Below are positions 1 through 8,916 of a stretch of DNA of 64,000 nucleotides, one piece after another (the first letter of the stretch is position 1; the number at the start of each line of letters is the position of its first letter). The DNA is taken from positions 930,001-994,000 of the forward strand of contig CANMDW010000001.1 in assembly GCA_947496705.1 (NCBI GenBank), given 5' to 3'. The DNA comes from an uncultured Aquimarina sp. (GTDB lineage Bacteria; Bacteroidota; Bacteroidia; Flavobacteriales; Flavobacteriaceae). The notes beneath the pieces were generated by a model. It did no database searches. It saw only the letters and a program-made list of their open reading frames with translations, and was not told the origin of the DNA. A program made the position numbers and the translations under genes.

Positions 1-299
1 TGTATGAAGACATTCTAGATAGATATCATGGATTTGCCAGTTGTGTAATTTTTATGGGTGGAGAATGGTATAAAAAAGAATTAATAGATCATTTAAAATA
101 TGCTAAGGAGAAAGGATATAAAACTTGCCTATATACAGGTTTAGAAATGGTAGATGAGCAAATTCTTAAACATCTAACATGGATTAAAACGGGTAGATGG
201 GATAAAACCTTAGGAGGGTTAGATAGTAAAATGACCAATCAACAGTTTATTGAAGTAAAAACAAAACAACAACTTAATCACTTATTCATTAAAAATTAA
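1..299 (+). CDS. nrdG: Anaerobic ribonucleotide reductase activating protein, 3' end only
   Basis: Partial: the reading frame is open from the left edge (first full codon at position 3) to the stop at 297-299, so the N-terminal radical-SAM part with its CxxxCxxC cluster is outside the window. The visible ~98 residues include FMGGEW followed by a helix, CLYTGLE and a C-terminal GRWDKTLGG segment. These match the half of NrdG that follows the SAM-binding strand. NrdG makes the glycyl radical on NrdD using S-adenosylmethionine and a [4Fe-4S] cluster. It lies 8 bp before nrdD, which supports the call and a shared transcript. The methionine at 54 is internal, not the start. Confidence 0.85.
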   Translation, partial: YEDILDRYHGFASCVIFMGGEWYKKELIDHLKYAKEKGYKTCLYTGLEMVDEQILKHLTWIKTGRWDKTLGGLDSKMTNQQFIEVKTKQQLNHLFIKN

Positions 300-307
300 A
301 AAAATTT

Positions 308-2188
308 ATGATACGACTGTCAGACGACCAAATAGCTAAGAAGATCAGTTTTATAAACGATTATTTAGATTCTACAAATGCAGCAGATGGATCCAAGGTA
401 GATGCCAATGCAAATGTAACTTCAAAGAATATTGCAACCATGGAGGCAGAGATTAATAAAGACATTAATATCCAGGTTAACCGAGCTTTGATAAAACAAA
501 AAATTACTACGCTGTTTGGTGAGGATTTGGCTGATGAATATATCCGGCAAATCGAATCGCACGAAATATATGTACACGATGAGACTTCGTTAAAACCATA
601 TTGTGTATCCATCAGTATGTACCCATTTTTACTCGACGGACTTACAAAATTAGGAGGTGAAAGTCAAGCTCCTAAGCATTTAGAGAGTTACTGTGGGGAG
701 TTTGTGAATCTGGTTTTTGCGGTAAGTTCTCAATTTGCAGGGGCACTAGCTACGGTAGAGTTTTTAATGTATTTTGATCATTTTGCAGCCAAGGACTATG
801 GAGAGCATTATCTGAACACTCACAAAAAACTTATTGAAAATCATTTACAGCATGTAGTGTATGCCATTAATCAACCAGCAGCAGCCAGAGGGTATCAATC
901 TGTATTTTGGAATATTTCTCTTTATGACGAAGCTTATTTTAACAGTATGTTTGGTGATTTTGTGTTTCCTGATATGACTAAACCATCCTGGCATAGTGTA
1001 AAAAGATTACAAGCATTCTTTATGAAATGGTTTAATGAAGAGCGAAAAAAAGCAGTACTTACTTTTCCTGTCGTGACTGCAGCAATGCTTGTGAAAGATG
1101 GTGCTCCTATTGATACAGAATTCACAGAAATGTGCGCTCGGGAGTTAAGCGAAGGAAATTCATTTTTTATCTATCAATCTGAAAATGCCGATAGTTTGGC
1201 ATCCTGCTGTCGCTTAAGAAATGAGATAAGTGATAATACATTTAGCTACTCTCTTGGAGCAGGTGGTGTTGCAACGGGGTCTATTAATGTTATTACGCTT
1301 AATATGAATAGATTGATACAGAAAAATGCCAATATTATAGAAGAAGTAAAAAAGGTACATAAATACCAGGTAGCTTTCAGAAAGCTGATTGATGAGTATA
1401 ATGATGTCGGGTTGTTGCCTGTATATCAAGCAGGTTTTATCTCTTTGGAAAAACAATTTTTGACCATTGGTATTAATGGAATGGTTGAAGCTGCAGAAAG
1501 TCAAGGTATTAAAGTTGGTAACAACGAGATTTATAAAAATCTTGTGAATCATTATCTTAAAATGATTTACAAAGAAAATAGAGCTGCAAAAAAACAATAT
1601 GGTTACATGTTTAATACCGAATTTGTTCCTGCAGAAAACTTAGGAATAAAAAATGCCAAATGGGATAGAGAAGATGGGTTGTTTGTTCCCAGAGATTGCT
1701 ATAACTCCTATTTCTATGTCGTCGAGGATGATAAGATCAATTCTCTGGATAAAATAATGTTGCACGGTAAGGATATTATTAAATACCTGGACGGAGGCTC
1801 TGCACTACATCTAAATCTTGAAGAAACCCCAAATAAAGAAGGTTTTATAAAACTAATTCATGCAACAGCGGCGGCAGGCTGTAACTATTTTTGTTTCAAC
1901 ATAAGAATTACTATTTGTAATGAATGCTCACATATTGATAAGCGTACTTTGTATAGATGTAATCAGTGCAAATCTGAAGACGTAGACCATGCGACTCGTG
2001 TTATAGGGTATCTAAAACGTGTGTCTAGTTTTAGCTCTGGTAGACAAAACGAGCATCAATTGAGGCATTACCATACGCAGCAGTCTAAACATAATCTTAC
2101 AAATAAAAGAGTAGAACTTATGACAGGAAAACAGAAAGAGGATCAAATAGAAAATAGTATTAGAGTTTTAGAAGTTCTTAAAAAATGA
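308..2188 (+). CDS. nrdD: Anaerobic (class III) ribonucleoside-triphosphate reductase
   Basis: Oxygen-independent reduction of ribonucleotides to deoxyribonucleotides for DNA synthesis in the cytoplasm. Visible signatures are a C-terminal zinc site (C537, C540, C551, C554), the glycyl-radical loop RVIGYL with G567 as the radical residue, and the Cys-Cys loop SCCRLRNE (C300/C301) that carries the thiyl-radical cysteine in this family. At 626 aa it is shorter than the E. coli enzyme (about 710 aa), and the N-terminus goes almost straight into the catalytic barrel. No clear ATP-cone is visible, so dATP inhibition through a cone is probably absent. It follows nrdG by 8 bp. The gene fits a cell able to grow without oxygen, as the denitrification genes downstream imply. 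Its stop codon overlaps a predicted regulatory palindrome for the next gene. Confidence 0.95.
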   Translation: MIRLSDDQIAKKISFINDYLDSTNAADGSKVDANANVTSKNIATMEAEINKDINIQVNRALIKQKITTLFGEDLADEYIRQIESHEIYVHDETSLKPYCVSISMYPFLLDGLTKLGGESQAPKHLESYCGEFVNLVFAVSSQFAGALATVEFLMYFDHFAAKDYGEHYLNTHKKLIENHLQHVVYAINQPAAARGYQSVFWNISLYDEAYFNSMFGDFVFPDMTKPSWHSVKRLQAFFMKWFNEERKKAVLTFPVVTAAMLVKDGAPIDTEFTEMCARELSEGNSFFIYQSENADSLASCCRLRNEISDNTFSYSLGAGGVATGSINVITLNMNRLIQKNANIIEEVKKVHKYQVAFRKLIDEYNDVGLLPVYQAGFISLEKQFLTIGINGMVEAAESQGIKVGNNEIYKNLVNHYLKMIYKENRAAKKQYGYMFNTEFVPAENLGIKNAKWDREDGLFVPRDCYNSYFYVVEDDKINSLDKIMLHGKDIIKYLDGGSALHLNLEETPNKEGFIKLIHATAAAGCNYFCFNIRITICNECSHIDKRTLYRCNQCKSEDVDHATRVIGYLKRVSSFSSGRQNEHQLRHYHTQQSKHNLTNKRVELMTGKQKEDQIENSIRVLEVLKK

Positions 2189-2254
2189 TAATTGTCATGT
2201 TTATTTCTAGTTCCATTTGCCAATTTTGACAGAAATAATCAGATAAGAAATCTG
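2184..2254 (+). promoter_or_regulatory. Predicted anaerobic/NO-responsive promoter of the flavoprotein gene
   Basis: An Fnr-like dyad, ATGATAATTGTCAT with TGAT-N4-GTCA core, lies at 2185-2198 across the nrdD stop. CAATTTTG at 2221-2228 matches the Bacteroidota -7 box TAnnTTTG at all but one position and begins 29.5 bp after the dyad centre. That is the same spacing as at norC, the copper set and nadA. A short inverted repeat CAGAT-N5-ATCTG (2240-2254) sits just after it, where norC and nirK carry the 7-6-7 repeat. This is the weakest of the five sites. Confidence 0.5.
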
Positions 2255-2289
2255 CAATTATGCAATTACAACAAAATTAATTGATCTTT

Positions 2290-4098
2290 ATGAAACTACA
2301 CTCATTTCATATTCCCGTAATGGGAATAGGTTTTACTATAGACACACCATTAAAAGTCTCCCATTTAGGCATAAACTCTGTTGTTTCTTTAGTTGACGAT
2401 ATGCTATTAGAAAAACTAAGAAAAATGTACTGTAATTTGTTTGAAGAGCCTTATAATGAAATTACAGAAAGTATAGAGGACTTTAGAGCTAAAAGGATTA
2501 CTTCCTATCTTAATTTGATGAATGATTTAGCAGAAAAGAAGTTTGAAGAGCTTAAAAATATTTCGGCAGGGTTCAATAATGAGTTAAAACAATATTTAAA
2601 CATTCTACCTAACACTTCTGATTTAAAACAGCGATTTAAGAAGTTGATTTCAACAAATTACAATATAAAAGACCTCAAGGATTTTATAGAAGATCATCTA
2701 TGTATAGGTAGTATAGATGTTAATATCATGACTAAAGTAGATAAAGAAAATTACAAAGAAAAAGAGAAACTATCTACCGTATACAATGATGCTCACGCGG
2801 CGCTTAGAGGATATGCTAAAAGTGATTTATCTTCATCCGTAATACTTTCAGCAGGGATGAACCCAAGGCTGTATAATTATATGGAAGAATTTGAAGATTT
2901 TTATCCTGATAAAAATGGAAAGATTAAAAAGAAAATAGTTTTAAAAGTAAGTGATTACAGATCAGCGCTGATACAAGGAAAATTTCTTGCTAAAAAAGGG
3001 CTTTGGGTCTCAGAATACAGGATTGAATCCGGACTTAATTGTGGTGGTCATGCATTTGCAACCGATGGATATCTTCTGGGGCCTATATTGGCTCAATTTA
3101 GAGATCAAAAGGAGGAGTTGATACAAGAAATACATAAGATTATGGTTGAAGCGCTTTCCCATAAAAAGGGCTATATTCCTCAAGAACCTTTACCCGTAAA
3201 AATAACTGCTCAAGGAGGAGTAGGTACAGCAGAAGAACATCAGTTTTTACTTGAGTATTACAAAGTTGATTCTGTAGGTTGGGGAACACCATTTCTTTTG
3301 GTTCCGGAAGCAACAACTGTAGATGATAGTTCATTAGACAAATTAGTAAAAGCTAAGGAAGAAGATTTATATCTTAGCGATATCTCTCCTTTGGGCATAC
3401 CTTTTAATAGCCTTAAAGGAAATACTAAAGATCAGGAAAAATTAGCTTTGATTGCAAAAAATAGGCCGGGAAGTTCTTGCCCTAAAAAATACGTGGCTTT
3501 AAATAAAGAATTTACAGAACAGGGGATGTGTACGGCATCTCGTCAATATCAACATTTAAAAATTAAGGAATTAGATGAGAAAGAACTTTCTAAAGATATG
3601 TATGAGACAGCATACAATAAAATCATAGAAAAATCATGTACCTGTGTTGGATTAGGAACTACTGCTTTATTGAAATATGACTTAAATACAAAAACCGAGG
3701 GTGAAGGTGTCTCTATTTGCCCCGGCCCCAATATGGCTTACTTTTCAAAGATTATGAGTTTAAAAGAAATAACTAGCCATATCTACGGAGAATCTAATGT
3801 AATTACAAGAACAGATCGTCCAAATATGTTCATAAAAGAACTAGGTATTTATATTGATTACTTAAAAACTAAGTTAGAAGAGACAAAAAGCCCCTTAAAT
3901 AATAAGCAAAAAAAACATTTATTAACATTTGCAAAAAACTTAAGTGAAGGTGTTTCTTATTATAAAAATATTTTTAATGATGAGCTAAAAACGGTATCCA
4001 AAAACACTAAATCTCAGGTTTTATATGGTTTAGAAAAATGGAATGGTATTTTAAACCAAATAAATTCAGAAATAGATAATTTATGTAATCCCAATTAA
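2290..4098 (+). CDS. Uncharacterised protein with nitronate monooxygenase-like TIM-barrel motifs
   Basis: Not a family I can name. The 602-aa protein (ATG at 2290 preferred over the in-frame TTG at 2281) opens with HSFHIPVMGIGFTIDTP. It later has NCGGHAFATDG and AQGGVGTAEEHQFLLEYYKV followed by DSVGWGTPFLL. The order GGH, then GGxG, then GxGTxF resembles the FMN- and phosphate-binding segments of nitronate monooxygenase / 2-nitropropane dioxygenase and PfaD-type barrels. Family members are usually near 320-360 aa, so there is an extra helical N-terminal part (about 35-150) and a C-terminal tail. Several cysteines (GSSCPKK, GMCTAS, SCTCVGLG, SICPGP) could hold metal or form disulfides. No signal peptide is visible. 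It lies between nrdD and norC with its own Fnr-like dyad, so a role in NO or nitrogen-oxide stress is inferred. Flavin binding is unproven. Confidence 0.5.
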   Translation: MKLHSFHIPVMGIGFTIDTPLKVSHLGINSVVSLVDDMLLEKLRKMYCNLFEEPYNEITESIEDFRAKRITSYLNLMNDLAEKKFEELKNISAGFNNELKQYLNILPNTSDLKQRFKKLISTNYNIKDLKDFIEDHLCIGSIDVNIMTKVDKENYKEKEKLSTVYNDAHAALRGYAKSDLSSSVILSAGMNPRLYNYMEEFEDFYPDKNGKIKKKIVLKVSDYRSALIQGKFLAKKGLWVSEYRIESGLNCGGHAFATDGYLLGPILAQFRDQKEELIQEIHKIMVEALSHKKGYIPQEPLPVKITAQGGVGTAEEHQFLLEYYKVDSVGWGTPFLLVPEATTVDDSSLDKLVKAKEEDLYLSDISPLGIPFNSLKGNTKDQEKLALIAKNRPGSSCPKKYVALNKEFTEQGMCTASRQYQHLKIKELDEKELSKDMYETAYNKIIEKSCTCVGLGTTALLKYDLNTKTEGEGVSICPGPNMAYFSKIMSLKEITSHIYGESNVITRTDRPNMFIKELGIYIDYLKTKLEETKSPLNNKQKKHLLTFAKNLSEGVSYYKNIFNDELKTVSKNTKSQVLYGLEKWNGILNQINSEIDNLCNPN

Positions 4099-4116
4099 AA
4101 CATTGTCTATTTAAAA

Positions 4117-4184
4117 TATGATATATATCATATTTATTGGTTTTGAACAATTATATTTTTGAATAAAAGATAAAAAGATCTTTT
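4117..4184 (+). promoter_or_regulatory. norC promoter: Fnr-like dyad, -7 box and 7-6-7 operator
   Basis: TATGATATATATCATA (4117-4132) is the core of a perfect 22-bp palindrome. TATTTTTG (4154-4161) is an exact TAnnTTTG box starting 29.5 bp from the dyad centre, which would put the dyad near -41.5, the classical class II activator position. AAAAGAT-N6-ATCTTTT (4165-4184) covers the expected start site, a position suited to a repressor. No good -33 box (TTTG) lies at normal spacing, consistent with activator dependence. Confidence 0.7.
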
Positions 4185-4211
4185 TATATTAATTTAAAAT
4201 CAATAGTAACT

Positions 4212-4646
4212 ATGTTATCTAAAAAACAAGCACGGAATTTCTTTCTGGGAGGGACATTGGTCACTTTTTTAGCATTTATAGGATTGACTATATATTCCTT
4301 TAGCGAGGGGCAAGATCAATCAAACTACACGAATATAACAGAACAAGTTGTGCGAGGAAAAAATCTATGGGAAACTAATAACTGTATGGGCTGTCATACA
4401 ATTTTAGGAGAAGGAGCTTATTATGCACCAGAATTAACAAAGGTTCTCGACCGGCGTGGAGAAGGGTATGTAAAAGCCGTATTAATGACCCCGGTTCCCT
4501 GGGCACCCAACGGTAGAAAAATGGTTGCTTATGGTTTTTCAAAAGAAGAAGCAGAGGATTTAATAGCCTTTTTTGATTGGATAGACGATATAGATCTTAA
4601 TGGTTTTGACACTGTTGTATCTCCATTAGCCAAAGATGAAAACTAA
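4212..4646 (+). CDS. norC: Nitric oxide reductase cytochrome c subunit
   Basis: Small subunit of the cytochrome c-dependent NO reductase. It passes electrons from periplasmic donors to NorB. One N-terminal membrane anchor (about residues 9-30) is followed by a periplasmic cytochrome c domain with the haem motif CMGCH (C58, C61, H62) and a downstream Met (GRKMVAYG) as likely sixth ligand. The motif NNCMGCHTILGEGAYYAPEL is typical of NorC. The length of 144 aa is normal. The gene starts 80 bp after the Fnr-like dyad and is followed by norB after 21 bp. Family identification is firm. Confidence 0.96.
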   Translation: MLSKKQARNFFLGGTLVTFLAFIGLTIYSFSEGQDQSNYTNITEQVVRGKNLWETNNCMGCHTILGEGAYYAPELTKVLDRRGEGYVKAVLMTPVPWAPNGRKMVAYGFSKEEAEDLIAFFDWIDDIDLNGFDTVVSPLAKDEN

Positions 4647-4667
4647 CTAACTTAAAAAATATAACAA

Positions 4668-6008
4668 ATGAAATATAAATCTCAAAAAGTAGCCTATTGG
4701 TTTTTTGCTTTGTCTATGCTGCTATTAGTCCTACAGATTACATACGGGTTTATTATGGGTTTTGCCCGCATTGGAATGGACGGGTTACATGATTTTATTC
4801 CTTTTAATACGGCAAGGGCAGTACATACTAATTTATTAGTGGTTTGGTTGTTATCCGGTTTCATGGGAGCGGCATATTATATCATACCAGAAGAATCTCA
4901 ACGAGAACTCGTGAATGTAAAACTGGCCTATGTTCAGTTAATTTCTCTTGCACTAGTAGGAGTAACAGCCATCATAGGATACCATTTTAACTGGTGGGAA
5001 GGTCGTAAGTTTTTAGAAATACCGAGGCAATTGGATTTCTTGGTTGTTATTAATGTATTACTGTTCTTAGGACTAATATTGGCAACACTATTTAAAGGTA
5101 AACGAAGAACCACTACGGCATTGGTGCTGTCAATGGGCTTACTCTTTGCGGCATTATTATATCTTCCCGGAATGTTACCATTTGATAGCCAGGTGATGGA
5201 TTCTTTCTTTCGCTGGTGGGTGGTGCATCTATGGGTAGAAGGTGTATGGGAACTTATCATGGGAGGGATTCTTTCTTTCTTATTAATCAAACTTACAGGT
5301 GTTGATCGTGAGGTTATAGAAAAATGGTTATATGTAATTGTAGGATTAACCTTTTTATCAGGAGTTTTAGGTACCGGTCACCATTATTATTATATAGGGG
5401 TTAATAAAATATGGTTGGTTGTAGGAGGGATATTTTCGGCTTTAGAACCTTTAGCTTTCCTGGCAATGGCACTTTTTGCAGTTAATATGTATCGAAAAGG
5501 AGAGAAAAAACACCCCAACACTATAGCTTTATTCTGGACTATTGGCTCTGCCATTGTATCCTTTGTCGGAGCAGGATTATTAGGTTTTGCACATACGTTA
5601 CCACAAACTAATATATATACCCATGGAACCCTGGTTACGGCAATGCACGGTCATCTCGCCTTTTGGGGAGCGTATGCAATGATTGTACTCGCTATTATTA
5701 GTTATTCCCTACCAAACTTAACAGGAAGAAAATTATATGAAAGTATACGAGGAAGAGCTTCTTTCTGGACAGCAAATATTGGAATGATTGGCATGACTTT
5801 GGCTTTCGGAGTTGCTGGGGTAGCACAGGTATATTTAGAGCGTAAGTTTAAAATGGAATTTATGGAGGTGCAAAAGGAAATCAGTATTCATTTTGTAGTA
5901 TTAATTCTTTGTGCCACTCTATTTACAATAGGTATTATTCTATATATAATTGATTTTATAAAGCATGGCCGTCCTAATGACGAAGCTATGGAAACTCTTA
6001 ATAATTAA
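4668..6008 (+). CDS. norB: Nitric oxide reductase catalytic subunit
   Basis: Membrane subunit of cNOR, which reduces 2 NO to N2O at a haem b3 / non-haem Fe site. The 446-aa protein has about 12 hydrophobic segments. The expected histidines are all visible: H53 (haem b), H187, H238 and H239 (FeB), and H327/H329 (haem b3 and b). The HLWVEGVWELIMGG segment carries the glutamates that mark NorB. It lacks the N-terminal extension of quinol-type enzymes, in line with a separate norC upstream. The C-terminus is a short cytoplasmic tail. It is followed by a hairpin-forming intergenic region and then norQ. Confidence 0.97.
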   Translation: MKYKSQKVAYWFFALSMLLLVLQITYGFIMGFARIGMDGLHDFIPFNTARAVHTNLLVVWLLSGFMGAAYYIIPEESQRELVNVKLAYVQLISLALVGVTAIIGYHFNWWEGRKFLEIPRQLDFLVVINVLLFLGLILATLFKGKRRTTTALVLSMGLLFAALLYLPGMLPFDSQVMDSFFRWWVVHLWVEGVWELIMGGILSFLLIKLTGVDREVIEKWLYVIVGLTFLSGVLGTGHHYYYIGVNKIWLVVGGIFSALEPLAFLAMALFAVNMYRKGEKKHPNTIALFWTIGSAIVSFVGAGLLGFAHTLPQTNIYTHGTLVTAMHGHLAFWGAYAMIVLAIISYSLPNLTGRKLYESIRGRASFWTANIGMIGMTLAFGVAGVAQVYLERKFKMEFMEVQKEISIHFVVLILCATLFTIGIILYIIDFIKHGRPNDEAMETLNN

Positions 6009-6030
6009 TAGTATTAAAAGAATTTAAGAT

Positions 6031-6116
6031 AAGGTCTAAAAAGGTATAAAGCTACTACATCTAATCCCGATAACAATTCGACCCCAAATTGTAAGTTGTG
6101 CCCCTTTTTAGACCTT
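6031..6116 (+). other. Inverted repeat between norB and norQ
   Basis: AAGGTCTAAAAAGG (6031-6044) and its exact reverse complement CCTTTTTAGACCTT (6103-6116) can pair as a 14-bp stem around a ~58-nt loop in the norCB-norQD transcript. There is no U-tract after it, so it does not look like a simple terminator. It could be a processing or stability element that sets norCB above norQD, or an old repeat. The NorQ ATG lies 25 bp after it. Confidence 0.55.
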
Positions 6117-6141
6117 GTTAAATTTTAAAAAAGTCAATATC

Positions 6142-6993
6142 ATGGATAAACTGTTAGGTCACATAGTGCCAATCAATAAAAATCAAACAGAACGAGCAAT
6201 AAATGGTACAGAATTAATTGATGTTCTTCCTTTTTATAAGCCTATTGCTAGAGAAGTAGAGGTTTTTGAACATGCGTATATAAATAAACTACCCGTGCTA
6301 TTAAAAGGTCCTACAGGAACAGGGAAAACAAGATTTATTGAATTTATAGCACATCAATTAAAGAAAAAACTAATTACGATTTCTTGTCATGAAGAAACGT
6401 CATCAACAGATCTGATAGGGCGTTATATAATCAAAGGATCAGAAACTATATGGATAGATGGGCCTTTGACTATCGCCGTTAAACAAGGGGCGATAATTTA
6501 TCTTGATGAAATTGCAGAAGCCAGGCCTGATATTATTGTAGCAATTCACGCTTTAACAGATCATAGGAGAGAATTATTCATTGATAAGTTGGGAGAAACT
6601 ATAAAAGCACATCCAGATTTTATGTTGGTAGCTTCTTATAATCCTGGGTATCAAAAAGGATTTAAAGAACTAAAACCTTCAACAAGGCAACGGTTTATAG
6701 CAGTGTCATTTCAGTATTCGGCCCCTAAGTTAGAATCGGAAATCATAGAAAATGAAACAGGTATAGAAGGGAAATTGGCAAAAAAATTGGTCGATATTGC
6801 TAATAAAATCAGAAATCTAACAGAATTAGGATTAACAGAAACGGTTTCAACCAGATTATTAGTAGATGCAGCAAAATTGATACACTCTGGATTACCAAAA
6901 CGACTTTCTGTCAAGGTAGCTGTGGTAGAACCCCTTACCGATGATATAGAAATAAGAGATGCATTAGTCGATTTATGTGATTTAATGATTTAA
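6142..6993 (+). CDS. norQ: MoxR-type AAA+ ATPase for NO reductase activation
   Basis: CbbQ/NirQ/NorQ-family AAA+ ATPase that works with NorD to activate NO reductase, probably by helping to insert the non-haem iron. The Walker A motif GPTGTGKT is near residues 56-63 and the Walker B motif is IIYLDEIAEA; sensor-type ASYNPGYQKG and a TRQRF arginine-finger region follow. An ATG at 6142 (MDKLLGH) is preferred over the in-frame TTG at 6115, because the TTG lies inside the downstream arm of the intergenic inverted repeat. The length of 283 aa is normal. norD follows after 5 bp, so the two are translationally close. Confidence 0.92.
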   Translation: MDKLLGHIVPINKNQTERAINGTELIDVLPFYKPIAREVEVFEHAYINKLPVLLKGPTGTGKTRFIEFIAHQLKKKLITISCHEETSSTDLIGRYIIKGSETIWIDGPLTIAVKQGAIIYLDEIAEARPDIIVAIHALTDHRRELFIDKLGETIKAHPDFMLVASYNPGYQKGFKELKPSTRQRFIAVSFQYSAPKLESEIIENETGIEGKLAKKLVDIANKIRNLTELGLTETVSTRLLVDAAKLIHSGLPKRLSVKVAVVEPLTDDIEIRDALVDLCDLMI

Positions 6994-6998
6994 TACCT

Positions 6999-8768
6999 AT
7001 GTTTGAACCCGATGAGTATATATACAGTAAGGTTGTTAACTTTCTTAAAAAAAGGAAAAAAAAGTCTCAGGAGAAAATTCAATCTATAGTAAAGTTAGAG
7101 GATATAAAACCTAGACTAACTATACTGGCTAGAGCAATTACAGGAGAACCTATAGAGATCTTTGAAGCCGAACGAGAAGGTGGTTATAAAAACAATAATT
7201 TTTTCTTACCAGCTCGCTTTTCTGAGTTTATGACTATTGAGGAGAATATTTCGTTTTATCTATTTAGGATAGTATACCTATCTATTCAAAAGCACCTGGG
7301 ATTTAATTTTATTCTTACCAATGAATATTCTACAGAACAAGCACAGAAGAAAGCAGAAGAAACGTCTCATAAAGTTTTGATTAAAGCCCGGGAACAATTC
7401 CCATTTATGGAAGAAGTATATCAAAAACTGAAATCCCATTATGAGATGATAACTCCAAAAGGTAAACAAAGAGATGATACATTTATCTACGGAAAATGGA
7501 TGTATAATGATCCATTTTCAAAGCCTAAAAAAGTATTGAAAAATTTTTCCGAAAAGGCACAGGAGGCAATTCAGGATGAAATACAAACCATTCTTAGAGC
7601 TAATGCAGTAGAGGAGATTGTGAATATTGAATTAGACCAAAAAGCGCAAGAAGATTTTGTGCTTACTCATAATTTTGAAAAGGTAGAAACAGCTGAAGAA
7701 TATGAAAACGGGTGGCGCGATTTTGATGGAGACGATGAGTTGGACGCTCATGCCGGAGCGTTGGAAGAGCTTACCATGAAACATACGGTACGGGTTGATG
7801 ATCCTACACACTCTGTATACCAGGCCGACTTTATGGAGAATACAACTATTTCAGAAAGTGCCGAAACAGATAACAAAAGATATCATCTAACATATGATGA
7901 ATGGGACTTTTCTAAACGAGCTTACAAACCTGATTTTTGTAAGGTTTATCCCAAAAATCAAATGGATACAGCCGTAGAATATTACAAGAAAACAATACAA
8001 GAAAATACATCAACTTTAACAGGATTACGTAAAATATTGACATCTGTAAATAATAAATACCAACAGCAACGGAGACAAGTTCAGGGAGAAGAATTTGATT
8101 TGGATATGATTACAGATCTTTTTACTGATGTACATTCGGGGCATACACCTTCAGAAAAAATATATCTATCAAAACGTAAAAAAGAAAAAGATCTTTCCAT
8201 ATTGATCCTTTTGGATGTTAGTTTATCCAGTGATGGATATGCTGCAGGAAATAAAGTGATAGATGTAGAAAAACAGGTATCTATTATTTTTGGAGAAATC
8301 CTGGAGGAGTTTGGGGTAGATTTTTCCATACAATGCTTTTACTCGAAAACCAGGAACTATTCTACCTATATCACCCTCAAAGGATTCGATGAAGATTGGA
8401 ATAAAGCTAAGTATAAAATAGGTGCGGTATCACCCTGTGGATATACTCGTATAGGAGCAGCAATTAGGCACTCGGGAACATTGCTGGATCAGCGTGATAC
8501 CAAAAATAAGTGGATAGTCCTTATTTCAGACGGAAAACCTAATGACTACGATAAATATGAAGGGAAGTATGGTATTAATGATGTAAAACAAGCGCTGCGA
8601 GAGTTAAAACGAAAACATATAAATTCGTATGCACTGGCTATAGAGGCACAGGCAAAATATTACTTGCCACAAATGTTTGGGCAGAATCTTTATCAGATCC
8701 TAACCACACCAACTGAACTTCTACAGTCTTTGGTGCTACTGTACGAGAAAATTAAACATCAGAATTAA
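6999..8768 (+). CDS. norD: NorD-type von Willebrand factor A protein
   Basis: Partner of NorQ in activating NO reductase. The C-terminal VWA domain (about residues 400-580) has the MIDAS motif DVSLS (D406, S408, S410), followed by SPCGYTRIG and VLISDGKPND. These are the three metal-site loops of NorD/CbbO proteins. The N-terminal ~390 residues are charged and helical, as in the family. The length of 589 aa is close to typical NorD. It has no signal or membrane segment, so it is cytoplasmic. It ends the norCBQD transcript; 148 bp separate it from the convergent rrf2 gene. Confidence 0.92.
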   Translation: MFEPDEYIYSKVVNFLKKRKKKSQEKIQSIVKLEDIKPRLTILARAITGEPIEIFEAEREGGYKNNNFFLPARFSEFMTIEENISFYLFRIVYLSIQKHLGFNFILTNEYSTEQAQKKAEETSHKVLIKAREQFPFMEEVYQKLKSHYEMITPKGKQRDDTFIYGKWMYNDPFSKPKKVLKNFSEKAQEAIQDEIQTILRANAVEEIVNIELDQKAQEDFVLTHNFEKVETAEEYENGWRDFDGDDELDAHAGALEELTMKHTVRVDDPTHSVYQADFMENTTISESAETDNKRYHLTYDEWDFSKRAYKPDFCKVYPKNQMDTAVEYYKKTIQENTSTLTGLRKILTSVNNKYQQQRRQVQGEEFDLDMITDLFTDVHSGHTPSEKIYLSKRKKEKDLSILILLDVSLSSDGYAAGNKVIDVEKQVSIIFGEILEEFGVDFSIQCFYSKTRNYSTYITLKGFDEDWNKAKYKIGAVSPCGYTRIGAAIRHSGTLLDQRDTKNKWIVLISDGKPNDYDKYEGKYGINDVKQALRELKRKHINSYALAIEAQAKYYLPQMFGQNLYQILTTPTELLQSLVLLYEKIKHQN

Positions 8769-8916
8769 GTAAAACTTTGCTAAGAAAACCTACTAAGCAA
8801 GAGAATTCTATACATTAAACCTTCTCTATAGAAAAGAAATCTCTTGCCGACCATATCTATATGCTTTTAATTGCGTTCATTATATCGAAATTTTTTAATA
8901 TTGGTAGTATACGACC

